A DNA stretch of 5,087 bases from Gammaproteobacteria bacterium (GTDB taxonomy: Bacteria > Pseudomonadota > Gammaproteobacteria > Granulosicoccales > Granulosicoccaceae), in contig DOIU01000541.1 in NCBI GenBank assembly GCA_003511825.1, forward strand, positions 1-5,087. Direction: 5' to 3'. Below are positions 4,907 to 5,087 of the stretch, in pieces (the first letter of the stretch is position 1; each line of letters begins with the position of its first letter). The notes under the pieces were generated by a model that searched no databases, was not told where the DNA came from, and was given only the letters and a program-made list of their open reading frames with translations. Made by a program: the position numbers and the translations under genes.

Positions 4907-5087
4907 TATTCAGCCCCCTGCGTGGGTTGGTCAGTGGCCTCCGCGTCTGCCGACGTCGCTGCGTCGGCTGTGCCTGCTCCCAGGTTTTCAGCGGTCTTCG
5001 CGGCGCCTTTGAGCAAGGTCTGTCGCAATTCGTTATTGTTGAGCAACAGCACCACGGCAGCGCCCACCAATGCGCCTTTCCAAAAGT
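4906..5087 (-). CDS. Small membrane protein with KGA-GA module (3' end only; start beyond right edge)
   Basis: The minus-strand frame is open from the right edge to a TAA at 4908-4906; 59 complete residues are visible. It reads F-W-K-G-A-L-V-G-A-A-V-V-L-L-L-N-N-N-E-L-R-Q, a hydrophobic Gly/Ala segment followed by an amphipathic stretch (T-L-L-K-G-A-A-K-T-A-E-N-L). It ends in a low-complexity Ala/Thr/Asp/Glu tail. The membrane segment closely resembles residues 51-67 of the 114-aa protein (F-L-K-G-A-A-A-G-A-L), so the two genes share a module through duplication. The stop overlaps the next ATG as TAATG. The coding call rests on the overlap, this similarity and the same compositional style. The full length and any N-terminal head cannot be judged here. 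Confidence 0.82.
   Translation of the reverse strand, partial: FWKGALVGAAVVLLLNNNELRQTLLKGAAKTAENLGAGTADAATSADAEATDQPTQGAE

Noticed and set aside
889..5087. Magnetosome gene island
   Set aside because: The small Gly/Ala membrane proteins recall magnetosome proteins in style, but no mamK, mamB/M, mamE or similar gene is seen, and the central pump is a P-type ATPase.
1..5087. Mobile element, CRISPR array, tRNA or rRNA
   Set aside because: No transposase, terminal repeats, spaced direct repeats or RNA gene fold was found when reading both strands.

Overview
The window is about 57-60% GC, densely coding and typical of a proteobacterium. The style of the iron-binding protein and the gene content suggest a gammaproteobacterium, but this is an inference and I cannot name a genus. 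No tRNA, rRNA, CRISPR array or insertion sequence is visible.

Layout. Positions 1-801 (+) hold the C-terminal three quarters of a periplasmic Fe(3+)-binding protein of an ABC iron importer (FbpA/FutA type). It is cut by the left edge. Everything else is on the minus strand and converges on it. Reading from the right edge in the direction of transcription, there are: a truncated small membrane protein (5087-4906), a 118-aa Ala-rich membrane protein (4906-4550), a 114-aa protein with a Pro/Tyr/Gly/Asn-rich head and one membrane segment (4557-4213), a 721-aa P1B-type metal ATPase (4166-2001), and two tandem paralogous small membrane proteins of 61 and 104 aa, both beginning MAFPV (1999-1814 and 1802-1488). 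These six genes overlap or lie within about 50 bases of one another, so they look like one operon. After a 224-base gap, a 124-aa protein with a cysteine-poor HMA_2-like domain (1263-889) has its own sigma70-like promoter, overlapped by a Fur-box-like sequence (1356-1374).

Interpretation. The ATPase lacks the canonical CPC membrane motif and has Y-S-C-A-L-K-L instead. It also starts with an HMA-like domain that has arginines but no CxxC. It is surrounded by a set of tiny Gly/Ala-rich membrane proteins and followed by a stand-alone domain resembling its own N-terminus. This combination matches what I recall of the fez (ferrosome) clusters of Shewanella putrefaciens, Rhodopseudomonas palustris and Desulfovibrio magneticus. 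Those clusters build membrane-bounded iron-storage organelles around a P1B-6 ATPase, FezB. The likely model is that the ATPase pumps iron into a vesicle, the small proteins shape or coat the vesicle, and the HMA-like protein acts as a partner or adaptor. The Fur-box-like site and the neighbouring iron importer support an iron role. The ferrosome assignment is by architecture and motif memory, not by database search.
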